Positions 27,448-35,420 of a stretch of 64,000 nucleotides of DNA are shown here, one piece after another. The translations under genes were made by a program, and so were the position numbers. Source of the stretch: Mesorhizobium sp. GbtcB19 (GTDB lineage: Bacteria; Pseudomonadota; Alphaproteobacteria; Rhizobiales; Rhizobiaceae); assembly GCF_019091085.1 (NCBI RefSeq), contig NZ_JAGXJY010000014.1, positions 1 to 64,000 of the forward strand, given 5' to 3'. Within the stretch, counting starts at the first letter, position 1. Each line of letters opens with the position of its first letter. Below the pieces are notes generated by a model. The model had not been told where the DNA came from. It was given only the letters and a program-made list of their open reading frames with translations, and did not search any database.

Positions 27448-28254
27448 TCAACCGGCCTTCAGCGCAAACAGCCTGCCGCCGGCCTGCACGACGTCGTCGA
27501 TGCCGGCGAGCCGCAGGCAGTGCCAGGCCATGGCGTGGTTCGACGAGGTGACCGGAATGCCGATGCGCCGCTCCAGTTCCGCCACCGCCTCGGCGACACG
27601 CAGGCTGGTGCAGGAGATGAAGATCGCTTCCACCCCCGGCACCTCAGCCATGCGCTCTGCCGCCGCCTCGATCGAATCCAGCGAAATGCGGGCGGCCTCG
27701 CGGTCATCGCGGCGGTCGAAGGTGGCGACGGCTGATATGTCGAGGCCGCGACCGGTGAAATAGCGCACCAGCCCTTGGTTGATCTCGGGCGCATAGGGCG
27801 TCAGCAGTCCGATGCCCTTGACGCCGAGCGCCTTGAAGGCGGCCAAGGCGCCGGTGACCGGCGTGGTGCAGGCGACGCCCGGCCGCGCCTTGCGGATCTC
27901 GGCGAACACGGCCTCCTCGCCGAGCGTCATGGTGGCCGAGGTGCAGCCGAAGCCGACGACATCGAGCGGGATCGAGGGCAGGATGAGGTCGACGGTCGGC
28001 GCGATGCGCGGGCCCATGGCGCGCAGGGTTTCGGGCGTGATGTCGTTGTCGTTGAAGAGCCGCGCCTCGTAGAAGGCGACGCCCGGAATGCGCACCAGCG
28101 CGCGGAATTCATGCTCCAGCGTCTGGTCGGTGGCGAGGATCGCCAGCCCGATCGCCGCGCGCGAGGCGAGGCCGCCGTCGATCTCCGATGGCAGCACGCC
28201 GAGGTCCACGGGCCCGGAGGCGGGAAGCGGCGCGGCGGCTGAAGTGGCGGACAT
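27448..28254 (-). CDS. Asp/Glu racemase/maleate isomerase-family protein
   Basis: This 268-residue protein resembles the arylmalonate decarboxylase/maleate cis-trans isomerase branch of the Asp/Glu racemase superfamily. Two cysteines lie in family-typical contexts, VVGFGCTSATM (Cys104) and IFISCTSLRV (Cys215), and are likely the acid/base pair. The N-terminus VDLGVLPSEIDG and the late VTSSNHAMAWHCLRLAG segment also match. The substrate is not known; the neighbouring D-amino acid dehydrogenase hints at amino or hydroxy acid metabolism. dadA lies 37 bp upstream on the same strand. Confidence 0.83.
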   Translation of the reverse strand: MSATSAAAPLPASGPVDLGVLPSEIDGGLASRAAIGLAILATDQTLEHEFRALVRIPGVAFYEARLFNDNDITPETLRAMGPRIAPTVDLILPSIPLDVVGFGCTSATMTLGEEAVFAEIRKARPGVACTTPVTGALAAFKALGVKGIGLLTPYAPEINQGLVRYFTGRGLDISAVATFDRRDDREAARISLDSIEAAAERMAEVPGVEAIFISCTSLRVAEAVAELERRIGIPVTSSNHAMAWHCLRLAGIDDVVQAGGRLFALKAG

Positions 28255-28291
28255 GGCATTCCCTTTCCCGATCGAAGCGGAGACCCTGCTC

Positions 28292-29533
28292 TCAGTTCAA
28301 AAGTCCATCCATCGAAATGGCCGGCTTGCGACCGGCGATCAGGTCGGCGGTGATGCGGGCCGAGCCATGCGACATGGTCCAGCCGATATGGCCGTGCCCG
28401 GTGTTGAGATAGAGGTTGCGCAGGCGCCGCTGGCCGAATTCGGGCAGATTGTTCGGCGTCATCGGCCGCAGACCCGCCCACATCTCGGCGCGGTCGTAAT
28501 CGGCGCCTTCCGGGTAAAGGTCCTCGGTCACGCCCTTCATGAAGGCGAAGTCGGCCGGCTTGTGGCTGGTGTCGTAGCCGGCGAATTCGGCGGTAGCGGT
28601 CACGCGCAGCCGGTCGCCGAAGCGCGAGACGGCGACCAGATTGTGCTCGTCGATCGCGGCGATGGTCGGAGGGGCGGGCCGGTTGCCGATGGGAATGGTC
28701 AGCGAATAGCCCTTGATCGGGTAGATCGGCAGGCTGAGCCCGACCGTCTTCGCGATCAGCGGGCTGTAGGAGCCGAGCGCCAGCACATAGGCATCGCCCT
28801 TGACCGCGCCCTTGTCGGTCGTCACCTGGGCGACGCCGTCGTCCGAAATCTCTATGCCGGTAATGGTCGTGCCGGTGCGGATCTCGCCGCCGCGCTCGAC
28901 TACCCTGGCCGCGAGCGCCCGGGTAAACTTCGCCGGATCGCCGGTCTCGTCGGTCGGGCAATGGATGCCGCCGGCGATCTTTTCCTTCGCCGATGCCAGC
29001 GACGGATCGAGCGCGACGATGGCGTCGCGGTCGAGCACCTTGATCAGCTGGCCGTCGGATTCCAAGAGCCGCATATGCTCGACGCCTTTGTCGAGCGCCT
29101 GCTGGCTGCGATAGAAATAGAGGATGCCGCGGTCGTTGAGGTCGTATTCTATTCGCTCGTCGGCGACGACCTCGCGCAGGACCGATTGCGAATAGACGGC
29201 GAGCCGGTGCTTGAGCAGCGTGTTGCGCCGGGCCTTCTCGGCCGTGCATTCCATCAGGAACAGCCAGGACCAGCTGTAGAGCCGGGGATCGGCCGACAGC
29301 CTGAAGCGCAGCGCTTGATCCTTCAGCACCAGCGATTTCAAGAGGATCATCGGCGCCTTGGGCGACGACCAGACGAAGGAATGTCCCGGCGCGATCATGC
29401 CGGCATTGCCCCAGCTGGTCTCGGCGGCGACCTGAGGCTGGCGCTCGAGGATGACGACCTCGTGCCCGTCCTTCTGCAGCTGGTAAGCGGTGGTGACGCC
29501 GACCACGCCGCCACCCAACACGATCACGCGCAT
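28292..29533 (-). CDS. dadA: D-amino acid dehydrogenase (DadA family)
   Basis: This 413-residue FAD flavoprotein oxidises D-amino acids to 2-oxoacids, passing electrons to the respiratory chain. It begins MRVIVLGGGVVGVTTAYQLQKDGHEVVILER, a textbook FAD-binding motif, and ends with GRKPAISMDGLLN. Conserved segments include SWGNAGMIAPGHSFVWSSP and LYLNTGHGHIGWTMSHGSA. It is transcribed with the downstream racemase-family gene, and no leucine-responsive regulator is adjacent. A family A repeat lies upstream of its promoter region. Confidence 0.92.
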   Translation of the reverse strand: MRVIVLGGGVVGVTTAYQLQKDGHEVVILERQPQVAAETSWGNAGMIAPGHSFVWSSPKAPMILLKSLVLKDQALRFRLSADPRLYSWSWLFLMECTAEKARRNTLLKHRLAVYSQSVLREVVADERIEYDLNDRGILYFYRSQQALDKGVEHMRLLESDGQLIKVLDRDAIVALDPSLASAKEKIAGGIHCPTDETGDPAKFTRALAARVVERGGEIRTGTTITGIEISDDGVAQVTTDKGAVKGDAYVLALGSYSPLIAKTVGLSLPIYPIKGYSLTIPIGNRPAPPTIAAIDEHNLVAVSRFGDRLRVTATAEFAGYDTSHKPADFAFMKGVTEDLYPEGADYDRAEMWAGLRPMTPNNLPEFGQRRLRNLYLNTGHGHIGWTMSHGSARITADLIAGRKPAISMDGLLN

Positions 29534-29620
29534 GACGCCTCCGGAGATCGCAAGTTGTCACACTGTAAAGTGTAAGCTGCGGTCTGCAATGGCACACATA
29601 ATGAGATGTTGGCGGGACAG

Positions 29621-29779
29621 CACCCCCCTCTGCCCTGCCGGGCATCTCCCCCGCAAGGGGGGAGATTAGCAGCTCCGCCGGCGGCGCCCTTCCTGCAACG
29701 TCGATGATTGGCGAAAGCGGTCGCGACATCCAATCTCCCCCCTTGCGGGGGAGATGGCCGGCAGGCCAGAGGGGGGTGT
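29621..29779. repeat. Dispersed palindromic repeat, family A, copy 3
   Basis: A complete copy in the orientation opposite to copies 1 and 2, with the central phrase TCGATGATTGGCGAAAGC. The gap 29534-29808 contains nothing else. It is nearly identical over its right two-thirds to the copy at 32638-32797. Confidence 0.85.
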
Positions 29780-29808
29780 GACGGAACTCGACGACTGCCC
29801 CAAGACCG

Positions 29809-30978
29809 TCACCCCGCCAACGCGTGCTCCAGATCCGCGATCAGATCATCCCCATCCTCGATCCCGCAGGACAACCGCACCAGCGAATCGGTGATGCCGA
29901 TGGCGCCGCGTTTCTCCGCCGGGATCGAGCCGTGCGTCATCAGCGCCGGGTGCTCGATCAGGCTTTCGACGCCGCCGAGGCTCTCGGCGAGCGTGAAGAG
30001 CTGGGTGCGCTCGAGGAAGCGTTTGGTCCCGGCAAGATCGCGGTCGAGATCGACCGAGATCATGCCGCCGAAGGCGTGCATCTGCTGGACGGCGATGGCG
30101 TGCTGCGGGTGGCTGGCGAGGCCGGGATAGATGACGCGGCGGACATCTCTGCGCGTTTCCAGCCATTGCGCTATTTTCAAGCCGTTGGCGGAATGGCGCT
30201 CCATCCTCAGCGCCAGGGTTTTGATGCCGCGCAGGGCGAGAAAACTGTCGAACGGGCCGGAGATGCCGCCGATGGCGTTCTGCAGGAATTTCAATTGCGC
30301 GGCGAGGTCCTTGTTGTCGCTGACCACCGCGACGCCGCCGACCATGTCGGAATGGCCGTTGAGATATTTCGTCGTCGAGTGGACCACGATGTCGATGCCG
30401 AGCTCCAGCGGGCGCTGGATGTAGGGGCTGCAAAAGGTGTTGTCGGCGACGGTGAGCAGGCCCTTGCGTTTGGCCAAGGCGGCGAGCGCTTCGAGATCGA
30501 CGATGCGCAGCAGCGGGTTGGTCGGCGTTTCGACCCAGAGCAGCTTGGTGTCCGGGCGGATCGCGGCTTCGACGGCCGCCAGATCGGTGAAGTCGGCAAA
30601 ACTGACTTGCAGGCCGGCGGAGCGCTTGCGCACGCGCTCCATCAGCCGGAAGGAGCCGCCATAGATATCGTCGGTGGCGACGATGTGGGCGCCGCTGTCG
30701 AGCAGTTCGAGCACGGTGCCGATCGCGGCCAGGCCCGAGGCGAAAGCGAAGGCGGCCGAGCCGCTTTCGAGATCGGCCACGGCGCGCTCGAAGGCGAAGC
30801 GGGTCGGGTTCTGGCTGCGGGCATATTCAAAGCCCTTGTGCACGCCGGGCGACTGCTGGCCGTAGGTGGAGGTGGCGTAGATCGGCACCATCACCGCGCC
30901 GGTCAGCGGGTCGTGGCTCTGGCCGCCATGGATGGTGCGGGTGGAAAAGGCCAGGCGGTTCTTGCCGTTCGATGTCAT
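29809..30978 (-). CDS. Cystathionine gamma-synthase/lyase-type PLP enzyme
   Basis: This 389-residue member of the Cys/Met-metabolism PLP family has the PLP lysine in HSTTKYLNGHSD (Lys204), EYARSQNPTR near 51-60, and WVETPTNPLLRIVD. Family members synthesise or cleave cystathionine. Pairing with an upstream cystathionine beta-synthase makes reverse transsulfuration (homocysteine to cysteine, gamma-lyase activity) the more likely role, but sequence alone does not separate synthase from lyase. The start overlaps the stop of the upstream gene by four bases. Confidence 0.9.
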   Translation of the reverse strand: MTSNGKNRLAFSTRTIHGGQSHDPLTGAVMVPIYATSTYGQQSPGVHKGFEYARSQNPTRFAFERAVADLESGSAAFAFASGLAAIGTVLELLDSGAHIVATDDIYGGSFRLMERVRKRSAGLQVSFADFTDLAAVEAAIRPDTKLLWVETPTNPLLRIVDLEALAALAKRKGLLTVADNTFCSPYIQRPLELGIDIVVHSTTKYLNGHSDMVGGVAVVSDNKDLAAQLKFLQNAIGGISGPFDSFLALRGIKTLALRMERHSANGLKIAQWLETRRDVRRVIYPGLASHPQHAIAVQQMHAFGGMISVDLDRDLAGTKRFLERTQLFTLAESLGGVESLIEHPALMTHGSIPAEKRGAIGITDSLVRLSCGIEDGDDLIADLEHALAG

Positions 30979-32411
30979 TTTGCGCGGCGCCTCAGATGGT
31001 TGATCAGGTCGATACGGGTTATCAGGCCGATGAACTCCTCGCCATCGAAGACGATGGCGACCTCGTTGCGGTCGAAGACCGGCAGCAGCGCGTCGAGCGT
31101 CTGGCTGGCCTGCAGCGTGTGCAGGCTGGACGTCATGGCCGAGCGCACAGGACCGTTGAAGCGGTCCCAGCGGCCGTCATAGGGGCCGTCGACCTTGGCC
31201 AGGATATCGCTCTCGTCGACGATGCCGATCAGCTTGCCCTCGTCAAGCACCGGCAGTTGCGAGACATCGGAGCGGCGCATGCGGCCATAGGCGTTGAGCA
31301 GGCTTTCGTCCGGGCCGACGGTGACGATATCGCCGGTGCGCGGCGAGCGCATGACCAGGTCGCGCAGGTCGCCATGCTGTTCCTGGTCGGCGAGGCCCTG
31401 CTCGGCCAGCCAGATATCGTCGAACACCTTCGACAGATATTTGTTGCCGCTGTCGCAGACGAAGGTGACGACGCGCTTCGGCGTCGTCTGCTCGCGGCAA
31501 TAGCGAAGTGCGGCCGACAACAATGTGCCGGAGGACGAGCCGGCGAGGATGCCTTCGCGCGACAAGAGATCGCGCACCGCCAGCATGCTCTGCTTGTCGG
31601 GGATGGAATAGGCCTTTTTCACCAGCGACAGGTCGGCATTGGGCGGCACGAAATCCTCGCCGATGCCTTCGACGGTCCAGCTGCCGGCCTCTTCCATCTT
31701 GCCGGTCTTGATTAGCGGCGCCAGCACCGAGCCGACCGGGTCGGCCAGCACCATCTCGGTCTTCGGCGAATGTTTTGCGAAATAGCGGCCGAGCCCAGTG
31801 AGCGTGCCGCCGGAGCCGACGCCGACCACCACGGCATCGATATCGCCATTCAGCTGCGAAAAGATTTCCGGGCCGGTCGTCGTCTCATGCGCCAGCGGGT
31901 TGGCCGGGTTGGCGAACTGGTTGGCGTAGAAGGCGCCGGGCAATTCTGCGGCAATCTTTTCGGCCATGTCCTGGTAATATTCCGGATGGCCCTTGCCGAC
32001 ATCGGAGCGGGTCATGCGCACCTCGGCGCCCAAAGCGCGCAGATGCTGGATCTTTTCGCGCGACATCTTGTCGGGCACGACCAGGATGATGCGGTAGCCT
32101 TTCGGGATGCCGACCTGGGCGAGGCCGAGACCGGTGTTGCCGGCGGTCGCCTCGACGATGGTGCCACCACGCTTCAGCCGGCCATCCTTCTCCGCCGCGG
32201 CGATCATCGACAGCGCGATGCGGTCCTTGATCGAGCCGCCCGGGTTCTGGCTTTCGAGCTTGATGAACAGGCGGCATTTGCCGGTGTCGAATTTGGTCAG
32301 CTCGACGATCGGCGTCTGGCCGATCAAGTCGAGCACCGAGGCGTAAGGCGGGCGCAGCCTCGACAGATTGGTGTCCGCGCCGCCGGGCGCCGGTTGTCTC
32401 TGCTCGCTCAT
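30975..32411 (-). CDS. Cystathionine beta-synthase with C-terminal CBS-domain pair
   Basis: This 478-residue PLP enzyme likely condenses serine and homocysteine to cystathionine. The catalytic domain (about 20-330) has ESQNPGGSIKDRIALSMI with PLP Lys62, the TAGNTGLGLA loop and the VGSGGTLTGLGRYF phosphate loop. Two CBS motifs (about 345-478, VMRSPRTGDIVTVGPDESLL and AMTSSLHTLQASQTLDALL) form a regulatory Bateman module. There is no heme-binding extension. The start at 32411 follows GGAGC; in-frame upstream sequence lacks family similarity. It leads the operon with the gamma-family enzyme. Confidence 0.9.
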   Translation of the reverse strand: MSEQRQPAPGGADTNLSRLRPPYASVLDLIGQTPIVELTKFDTGKCRLFIKLESQNPGGSIKDRIALSMIAAAEKDGRLKRGGTIVEATAGNTGLGLAQVGIPKGYRIILVVPDKMSREKIQHLRALGAEVRMTRSDVGKGHPEYYQDMAEKIAAELPGAFYANQFANPANPLAHETTTGPEIFSQLNGDIDAVVVGVGSGGTLTGLGRYFAKHSPKTEMVLADPVGSVLAPLIKTGKMEEAGSWTVEGIGEDFVPPNADLSLVKKAYSIPDKQSMLAVRDLLSREGILAGSSSGTLLSAALRYCREQTTPKRVVTFVCDSGNKYLSKVFDDIWLAEQGLADQEQHGDLRDLVMRSPRTGDIVTVGPDESLLNAYGRMRRSDVSQLPVLDEGKLIGIVDESDILAKVDGPYDGRWDRFNGPVRSAMTSSLHTLQASQTLDALLPVFDRNEVAIVFDGEEFIGLITRIDLINHLRRRAK

Positions 32412-32467
32412 CTGGTTGCTCCATCGGAAGCAGACGCGGGGTGTCGGCAATCTCGCGCATCGAGCCG

Positions 32468-32504
32468 CCGGAATCCATTCCGGTTTCGCGGATCGCGCGA
32501 TCCG
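32468..32504. promoter_or_regulatory. Two perfect or near-perfect dyads in the leader of the cystathionine beta-synthase gene
   Basis: Reading leftward from the gene start, the leader contains CCGGAATCCATTCCGG (arms of seven, 32468-32483) and CGGATCGCGCGATCCG (a perfect 16-bp palindrome, 32489-32504). They lie 57-93 bp before the start codon and could be an operator or leader hairpins. The rest of 32412-32983 is a family A repeat and a short tandem repeat; no gene is seen. Confidence 0.5.
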
Positions 32505-32637
32505 TCTTTTCCAGCCCTTTGCCTTCGGAAAGAAGATAGATCGTGCCAATCCGGCGGCGAGTGGAGGAATGGAATTTCACGGCGAGCGGTCGAGGAGAAG
32601 GGGGGTTGAGGATCGATTATCTATGTCGAGTTCCTTC

Positions 32638-32797
32638 ACACCCCCCTCTGTCCTGCCGGACATCTCCCCCGCAAGGGGGGAGATCAGCAGTTGCACCGGC
32701 GGCGCCCTTCCTGCAACGTCGATGATTGGCGAAAGCCGTCGCGACATCCAATCTCCCCCCTTGCGGGGGAGATGGCCGGCAGGCCAGAGGGGGGTGC
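32638..32797. repeat. Dispersed palindromic repeat, family A, copy 4
   Basis: A complete copy in direct orientation with copy 3. It shares GGCGGCGCCCTTCCTGCAAC and TCGATGATTGGCGAAAGC with it almost without change. It lies between the divergent cystathionine operon and the 109-residue protein gene. Confidence 0.85.
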
Positions 32798-32824
32798 TGT
32801 CCCGCCGGCCTCAGAAATTTCGCA

Positions 32825-32858
32825 TCGCGAGCAGACTCAAATCGCGAGCAGACTCAAA
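32825..32858. repeat. Two tandem copies of a 17-bp unit
   Basis: TCGCGAGCAGACTCAAA is repeated twice without a spacer, with the first bases of a third unit (TCGA) following. It lies 126 bp upstream of the next rightward gene. Confidence 0.7.
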
Positions 32859-32983
32859 TCGACCAGCACAAAGGCGCTGTCAGGAGACCGGTTCAACGAA
32901 CCATGTCGTTCGTTGCCGCTGCCTTTTCCACCGTGCTAGCCGAACGCTGCACGGGGCGAACAAGCAATCTCGAGGAACGGCCG

Positions 32984-33313
32984 ATGAAGATTCTTGCCTA
33001 TGACAATTTCAAGCCCGGCGTCACGCTCGACGATTTGCAGCCCTATCTGCGCGACGAGGTTTCGAACGTCTGGCGCCTGTGGAAGGCGGGCATCGTGCGC
33101 GAGAATTACGCGCGCGCCGATGTCGGCGGCGTCATCATCGTCTTCGAGCTCGACAGCGTCGAGGAAGCGATGCGCTACACCGACGATTTCCCGCTCTCCA
33201 AGGCCGGGCTGCTGGAATGGCATTTCATCGCCTTCGATGCGCCGCTGCCGCTCGAATTCCTGTTCGACCCGAGCGTCGACATCGCCAAGCCGTGGGATCG
33301 GACGGCGGCATGA
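32984..33313 (+). CDS. Small ferredoxin-fold-like protein (muconolactone isomerase/YCII-like), hypothetical
   Basis: This 109-residue protein starts MKILAYDNFKPGVTLDDLQP and has a middle strand, GGVIIVFELDSVEEAMRYTDD. The pattern suggests a dimeric alpha/beta-barrel fold as in muconolactone isomerase-like proteins, but I cannot assign a reaction. GAGGAACGG precedes the ATG. Its stop overlaps the start of the isochorismatase-like gene (ATGA), so the two are translationally coupled and probably act in one pathway. Confidence 0.72.
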   Translation: MKILAYDNFKPGVTLDDLQPYLRDEVSNVWRLWKAGIVRENYARADVGGVIIVFELDSVEEAMRYTDDFPLSKAGLLEWHFIAFDAPLPLEFLFDPSVDIAKPWDRTAA

Positions 33314-33957
33314 TCCGGTCGCGCGAAGGCATCGAAATCCCAACCGCGCTGGCGGAATGGTGCGACCCGCGCCGCATGGCGCTGGTGGTCTACGACATGC
33401 AGATCGGCATCTGCCGTCAGGTCGAGGGCGCGGCGGCAATCGTCGAGCGCACCGGCACGGCGCTGGAAGCGGCGCGCAAGGCCGGCATGCGGGTGGCGTT
33501 CACGCGCCACCTTTCGCTGCCGAGCAAATGGATGGGCGCCACGCAATTGCGCACCGCCATGGCCTGGCAGCGCCGCGACAACCCCGATGCGGTTGAGCCC
33601 TGGTTCCCGCGCGATGCCGAAGCGACGCGGATCGTGCCCGAGCTCGCGCCGCGCGCGGACGAGGCGGTGTTCGACAAGCTGACCATGTCGGCCTTCGATG
33701 CCACCGCGCTGGGCTTTGCGCTGCGCGATTGCGGCATACGTGCCGTGGCGCTCGCCGGCATCGCCATGGAGATCGGCATCGAGCCGACGGCACGCCAGGC
33801 GACCGACAACGGCTTTGTGGCCGTCGTCATCGAGGACGCCTGCGGCTTCGGCAACAAGGACGCGCGCGACCGTTCGATGGCGACGCTGCGCTTCCTTGGC
33901 GAGGCGGTCGTCACCGATGTCGCCGGCTTTTGCGGCACGCTCGCCGGTGCGGCGTGA
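33310..33957 (+). CDS. Isochorismatase-family hydrolase with Gly at the nucleophile position
   Basis: This 215-residue protein belongs to the cysteine-hydrolase/isochorismatase superfamily. The usual Asp (LVVYDMQIGI, Asp29) and Lys (VFDKLTMSAF, Lys123) are present, but the segment that normally holds the catalytic Cys reads GIAMEIGIEPTARQA with Gly156. Amidase members need that Cys. True isochorismatases such as EntB and PhzD have Gly there and hydrolyse vinyl ethers. The substrate is therefore more likely an enol-ether or related compound than an amide, but this is inference. It is coupled to the upstream small protein. Confidence 0.85.
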   Translation: MIRSREGIEIPTALAEWCDPRRMALVVYDMQIGICRQVEGAAAIVERTGTALEAARKAGMRVAFTRHLSLPSKWMGATQLRTAMAWQRRDNPDAVEPWFPRDAEATRIVPELAPRADEAVFDKLTMSAFDATALGFALRDCGIRAVALAGIAMEIGIEPTARQATDNGFVAVVIEDACGFGNKDARDRSMATLRFLGEAVVTDVAGFCGTLAGAA

Positions 33958-33963
33958 AATGAA

Positions 33964-34025
33964 CTTTTTTTCTTTCGCAATTCCGGACGGAAAACCGCTT
34001 CACACTTTTCCTGGAATTGCTTTAA
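33964..34025. repeat. Dispersed short palindrome, family C
   Basis: A complete copy (GCAATTCCGGACGGAAAACC, CACACTTTTCCTGGAATTGC) filling the 64-bp gap between convergent genes and overlapping the HxlR stop codon. It could act as a bidirectional terminator. Confidence 0.8.
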
Positions 34026-34375
34026 GCCGCCGCTTCAATGTCGGTGCGGAAGCGCACGCCTTCAGCGCGGCCATGGATGCTGCCCCAGTCATAGAGCGCC
34101 TGGAGCGCGGCGGCGAGATCGCGGCCGCGCTCGGTCACGGCGTAGCGGTCCTTGCCGTCGGGCGATTTTTGGAGCGTGACGAAGCCGATCTCGACGAGAT
34201 CGGCGAGGCGCTGCGTCAACATCTTGTCGGAAAGCGAAGGGATCTGCCGGCGCAATTCCGAATAGCGCATCGGCCCCTGCTTGATCCGCGCCAGGATCAC
34301 CGTCTTCCACTTGCCGCCCAAAGCGTCGAGCGCGAACTCGACCGGGCAGCCATACAATCGACCGCGCTGTGCCAT
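34022..34375 (-). CDS. HxlR-family transcriptional regulator
   Basis: This 117-residue winged-helix regulator starts MAQRGRLYGCPVEFALDALG. The conserved N-terminal Cys (Cys10), GGKWKTVILARIKQGPMRYSE and QIPSLSDKMLTQRLADL follow in the family order. HxlR proteins respond to electrophiles or redox stress, often through that Cys. It is divergent from the DJ-1/PfpI-like gene across 110 bp and probably controls it. No clear dyad is visible between them. Confidence 0.92.
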   Translation of the reverse strand: MAQRGRLYGCPVEFALDALGGKWKTVILARIKQGPMRYSELRRQIPSLSDKMLTQRLADLVEIGFVTLQKSPDGKDRYAVTERGRDLAAALQALYDWGSIHGRAEGVRFRTDIEAAA

Positions 34376-34485
34376 GCGCCGATCCTAGGCAAGGGGCAGG
34401 CGCGGCGAAAGCGGAAATTGCCCCGCCATGTGGCGAGGCGACGGGCGGCAGCGCCCGGCATAGACTTCACCAGGGAGGAGCGATC

Positions 34486-35256
34486 ATGAGTGTGCGGGAT
34501 CCGAACCCGGTCGATCAACGCAAGCCGAAACGCGTGGCGATCGTCATCGCCAATCCGGCCGTCTCGACCACGACCGGATGGCCGGTCGGCTTCTGGTGGA
34601 GCGAGCTTACCCACCCCTGGTTCGCCTTCACCGAGCGCGGCTACGAGGTGGAGATCTTTTCGCCAAAGGGCGGCAGATGCGAGGCCGATGCGCTCAGCGA
34701 TCCGCGCGATCCGTCTGGCTATTCGGAGACCGACCTCATCTCGCTCGGCTTCATCTCGAGTCCAAAGCTCAGGGCGCTTGTCGACGAGACGCGGCCGGTG
34801 ATCGAGATCGATGTCGAGCGCTTCGACGCCATCGTCGTCGCCGGCGGCCAATCGCCGATGTTCACCTATGAAAGCGCAACCGGCTTGCAACAGGTGTTCG
34901 CCGCCTTTCATGAAGCCGGCAAAATTGCCGCCGCGCTCTGCCACGGCACCGCCATCCTGCGCTACGCCAAACGTGCGGACGGCACTCTGCTTGCCGCCGG
35001 CAAGACGGTGACCGGCTTTGCCAATGCCGAGGAGGATTTCGCCGACAACGCCACCTGGGCAATGGGCGCGCTGGAACGCGGCAAGCATCTGATGCCGTGG
35101 CGGATCGAGGATGAGCTCAAGGCGATCGGCGCCAATTATATCCAGGCCGGCCTGTGGCGCGGCTTTGCCGTGCGCGACGGCAACCTGATCACCGGCCAGC
35201 AGAATTTTTCGGGCGCCGAAACGGCGCGCGTGGTGTGCGAGGCGCTGGGCGGCTGA
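34486..35256 (+). CDS. DJ-1/PfpI-family protein (class I glutamine amidotransferase-like)
   Basis: This 256-residue protein has the nucleophile elbow AAALCHGTAIL (Cys152) and the upstream strand DAIVVAGGQSPM. It has the extra N-terminal WWSELTHPWFAFTERGYEV segment seen in HSP31/glyoxalase-III-like members. Such proteins act as glutathione-independent glyoxalases or chaperone-like stress proteins. Control by the divergent electrophile-type HxlR regulator fits a detoxification role. GGGAGGAGC precedes the ATG at 34486, which decides the start over an in-frame codon 39 residues upstream. Confidence 0.88.
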   Translation: MSVRDPNPVDQRKPKRVAIVIANPAVSTTTGWPVGFWWSELTHPWFAFTERGYEVEIFSPKGGRCEADALSDPRDPSGYSETDLISLGFISSPKLRALVDETRPVIEIDVERFDAIVVAGGQSPMFTYESATGLQQVFAAFHEAGKIAAALCHGTAILRYAKRADGTLLAAGKTVTGFANAEEDFADNATWAMGALERGKHLMPWRIEDELKAIGANYIQAGLWRGFAVRDGNLITGQQNFSGAETARVVCEALGG

Positions 35257-35276
35257 CGCGGCAGCTTAAACGCTCC

Positions 35277-35420
35277 AAGGTGTGTTGAGATTCAGGTCAG
35301 GCCGAGTCGAAAATGGTGGTCTCCGAGAACCGGAGCGGAGCGTACTTAAGTACGTGAGCACCGGAAGCGCAGGAGACCGCCATTTGCAGGCCGGCCTCAC
35401 CTGGAACTCGGCATACCTTA
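35277..35420. repeat. 144-bp near-perfect palindrome, family D
   Basis: Outer arms AAGGTGTGTTGAGATTCAGG and CCTGGAACTCGGCATACCTT are inverted, and inner arms AAATGGTGGTCTCCGAGAAC and CTTCCGGTGCTCACG-type sequence continue to a GTACTTAAGTAC centre. It fills the gap between convergent genes, and its right end covers the stop codon of the flavoprotein gene. Confidence 0.8.

Noticed and set aside
32412-32570. SAM-II riboswitch before the cystathionine operon
   Set aside because: I could not recognise the conserved pseudoknot core; only simple dyads are visible. A covariance-model search would be needed to revisit this.
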